DNA of 8,781 nt, from positions 1 through 8,781 of the forward strand of contig JAFGNY010000093.1 of NCBI GenBank assembly GCA_016926765.1, in the 5' to 3' direction. Positions 7,291 to 8,781 of the stretch are shown one piece after another. The position numbers and the translations under genes are program-made. Source of the stretch: Bacteroidales bacterium (GTDB lineage Bacteria > Bacteroidota > Bacteroidia > Bacteroidales > FEN-979). The first letter of the stretch is position 1. Each line of letters begins with the position of its first letter. The notes below the pieces were generated by a model. It did no database searches. It was not told the origin of the DNA and worked only from the letters and a program-made list of their open reading frames with translations.

Positions 7291-7308
7291 TTAACCATTT
7301 TTTTACAT
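7291..7308 (+). promoter_or_regulatory. Candidate Pho-box-like direct repeat upstream of the phytase gene
   Basis: TTAACCA (7291-7297) and TTTACAT (7302-7308) are related 7-mers starting 11 bases apart with a TTTT spacer. They end 19 bases before the phytase -7 element, almost the same geometry as the array serving the opposite gene. No TTG -33 element is apparent here, as expected if an activator replaces it. Confidence 0.35.
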
Positions 7309-7354
7309 TCCGAAGCCAAACCTGTTGTAAGTTTGCGGTTCCAATGTAAAAAAA
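7298..7354. repeat. 12-base inverted repeat flanking the phytase -7 element
   Basis: TTTTTTTACATT (7298-7309) and AATGTAAAAAAA (7343-7354) are perfect complements with a 33-base interval that contains the -7 element. The right arm falls at about the start of transcription. The T and A runs lower its information content. Confidence 0.5.
7328..7335 (+). promoter_or_regulatory. -7 promoter element of the phytase gene
   Basis: TAAGTTTG matches the Bacteroidota -7 consensus TAnnTTTG exactly. Initiation near 7341 would give a leader of roughly 32 bases to ATG 7374. Confidence 0.55.
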
Positions 7355-7373
7355 CCTGGATAAAATACTGATT

Positions 7374-8462
7374 ATGAGATCATACATAGGTTATATTTTT
7401 GTGTTTTCGCTGGCAGGTTTCCTCTTTTTTTCCGGATGCCATGATACGTCTGCTCCGGTAGCATCGGAAACGCATGATACCGTTATAACGGTAACGGCTG
7501 ACGTTGAAACAGCACCAATGTCTGATCCAGGCGATGCTGCCGATGATCCGGCTATCTGGGTGCATCCTTCGGATCCGGGGAAGAGCTTGCTGATCGCTAC
7601 CAATAAAAAGCGGGGGCTGGAGGTGTATGGTCTGGATGGGACATTATGGTATAAATACAATGTAGGAAAAATCAATAACGTGGATATCAGGTATGGATTC
7701 CCGATCGGCGCCTCGGCAAAGGATATTGTTGTGGGTTCGAACAGGACGGATAACACGCTTCTGGTTATGACCGTAGATGTAGGTTCGGGTTCCCTGGAGA
7801 TGCTGTCGGGGCTTCCGGTACAATCTCTTCTTCAGGAGGTTTACGGCTGCTGTTTATACCACGATCAGGCCACAGACCTATATTATGCCTTTCTCAGCGG
7901 AAAAGAGGGTGACATTGAACAATGGCAGCTTACCGGAACTTCCGAAGGATCGGTTCAGGGAACCCTGGTCAGGCAGTTTGCGTTCGGAAGTCAGGTCGAA
8001 GGCCTGGTGGCCGATGATGCATCGGGTTGGTTATATGTGGGTGAGGAGGACCGGGGAGTCTGGCGCGTTCAGGCTTCTCCCGATTCGGTTCCTGCTCCGA
8101 TCCTGATTGATACGGTAGGAGGAGGTCACCTGGTGGCTGATGTTGAGGGTTTGGCTCTGGTTCAGGAAAGCGACGGACAAACTTACCTTGTCGTATCGAG
8201 TCAGGGCAACAATTCCTTTGCGTTATACACCGTTAGCGGAAAACCCCTATACTTGGGGAGCTTTACCGTTGAGGAGGGAGAGACCATCGATGGAGTCAGT
8301 GAAACCGATGGTATTGAGGTATGTGCGGCTCCGCTGGGAGCTTCATTCCCCGATGGTATCCTTGTGGTTCAGGATGGGGAGAACACCATCGGACAGGCGC
8401 CGGAAAATCAAAATTTTAAAATTATTTATTGGTCCAGGATCTCCGGGATCTATTCTCGTTGA
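7374..8462 (+). CDS. Beta-propeller phytase (3-phytase family), lipoprotein
   Basis: The product has 362 residues. Residues 1-22 form a lipoprotein signal with FFSGC, so Cys22 is the likely lipidation site. The family motifs appear in order: DAADDPAIWVHP (54-65), ATNKKRGLEVYGLDG (75-89), NNVDIRYGFP (101-110), SNR (122-124), CCLY (159-162), KEGDIEQW (177-184), GSQVEGLVADD (205-215), YVGEED (221-226), ADVEGL (255-260), SSQGNNSFALY (275-285), DGVSETDGIEV (306-316) and FPDGILVVQDG (325-335). The acidic and basic residues that bind calcium and phosphate in this fold are in place. The length is normal, so the six-bladed propeller looks complete. Beta-propeller phytases hydrolyse calcium-phytate (EC 3.1.3.8), releasing phosphate stepwise; this one should act tethered to a membrane or the cell surface. 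It is divergent from the sorting-domain and receptor genes across a shared regulatory region. An insertion sequence begins four bases after its stop. Confidence 0.95.
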   Translation: MRSYIGYIFVFSLAGFLFFSGCHDTSAPVASETHDTVITVTADVETAPMSDPGDAADDPAIWVHPSDPGKSLLIATNKKRGLEVYGLDGTLWYKYNVGKINNVDIRYGFPIGASAKDIVVGSNRTDNTLLVMTVDVGSGSLEMLSGLPVQSLLQEVYGCCLYHDQATDLYYAFLSGKEGDIEQWQLTGTSEGSVQGTLVRQFAFGSQVEGLVADDASGWLYVGEEDRGVWRVQASPDSVPAPILIDTVGGGHLVADVEGLALVQESDGQTYLVVSSQGNNSFALYTVSGKPLYLGSFTVEEGETIDGVSETDGIEVCAAPLGASFPDGILVVQDGENTIGQAPENQNFKIIYWSRISGIYSR

Positions 8463-8465
8463 TTC

Positions 8466-8781
8466 GTAAGCCTACGGCCACGAGCATCTTGTCTGGCAGA
8501 TCAAATGTTGGCAACTTGATTCTAAAAACGCCATAACCAAACCGGAAAAGAACCAGAAAATGACTACCATTGTGACGAACTGGCTGGAGAGTGGACTTAC
8601 GCAGGTTAAGTTTGCCCGCAATCATGATCTGAAAATTGCCACCTTACCTTACTGGATTGCCAAGCGACAGAAATCAACGGTACAGCACACCGACTTTATT
8701 CAGTTACCGGAACTATTTTCCCAGGGAATCCTGATCCGGTATGCCGGTGAGATAGATGCCAACCTGATCTCCATCATGACC
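8466..8781 (+). mobile_element. Left end of an IS66-like insertion sequence, truncated by the window
   Basis: The sequence GTAAGC at 8466, followed by a 94-base leader and a tnpA-type gene, fits the layout of IS66-family elements, whose terminal repeats typically begin GTAA. The presumed 8-base target duplication, GTTGATTC (8458-8465), would include the phytase stop codon. The right end and the tnpB and tnpC genes lie outside the window, so the family call rests on the end motif and the accessory protein. Confidence 0.55.
8560..8781 (+). CDS. tnpA: IS66 family accessory protein TnpA-like, 3' end outside window
   Basis: The frame starts at ATG 8560 and stays open to the window end (74 residues visible). 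Residues 5-35, with VTNWLESGLTQVKFARNHDL and ATLPYWIAK, match the short helix-turn-helix of IS66 accessory proteins, whose common form is W-x-x-S-G-L-S-Q-x-x-F-C-x-x-x-x-I then T-x-x-Y-W. FIQLPEL (46-52), then ILIRYAGEIDANLISIM, matches the usual end, where a strand I-x-I-x-Y precedes a stretch ending in a helix. Alanine stands where many members have cysteine (position 19), which is tolerated in the family. TnpA proteins of this kind are needed for transposition together with TnpB and the TnpC transposase. The frame is also open upstream to 8470 inside the element, but no start codon is there. Confidence 0.75.
   Translation, partial: MTTIVTNWLESGLTQVKFARNHDLKIATLPYWIAKRQKSTVQHTDFIQLPELFSQGILIRYAGEIDANLISIMT

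Noticed and set aside
8422..8625. Minus-strand open frame at the phytase/IS boundary
   Set aside because: It spans the end of the phytase, the IS end and the start of tnpA in antisense, so it cannot be an ancestral gene and has no recognisable domain.

Overview
The window looks like a chromosomal segment of a Bacteroidota bacterium. The evidence is an exported protein with a C-terminal type IX secretion sorting domain, a TonB-dependent receptor with the N-terminal carboxypeptidase-regulatory-like domain usual in this phylum, TAnnTTTG-type -7 promoter elements, and mostly A-rich leaders without Shine-Dalgarno sequences.

Layout. Bases 1-600 are AT-rich and hold short, out-of-register coding fragments. 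The last of these resembles the C-terminal end of a LytTR DNA-binding domain. Next comes a divergent pair: a small four-helix membrane protein on the minus strand (609-989) and an MFS transporter resembling the fosmidomycin-resistance (Fsr) group on the plus strand (1116-2297). A convergent intergenic stretch (2298-2520) holds one short open-frame remnant and a hairpin.

The core is 2521-8462. A minus-strand pair encodes an exported, acidic protein with two nearly identical domains of about 214 residues plus a type IX sorting tail (5510-7159), followed 97 bases later by a large TonB-dependent outer-membrane receptor (2521-5412). Divergent from them is a complete lipoprotein beta-propeller phytase (7374-8462). 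The most coherent reading is a phytate or inositol-phosphate utilisation locus: a membrane-anchored phytase releases phosphate and lower inositol phosphates, the receptor imports a product, and the acidic protein acts at the cell surface in an unknown role.

The 214-base divergent promoter region is unusually structured. Both promoters have a -7 element preceded, at 19 or 20 bases, by direct repeats with 11-base periodicity. This is the geometry of PhoB/OmpR-type sites, and it suggests shared control, possibly by phosphate. Two further inverted repeats lie in the same region.

Four bases after the phytase stop codon an IS66-like insertion sequence begins, with its tnpA-type accessory gene running off the window end.
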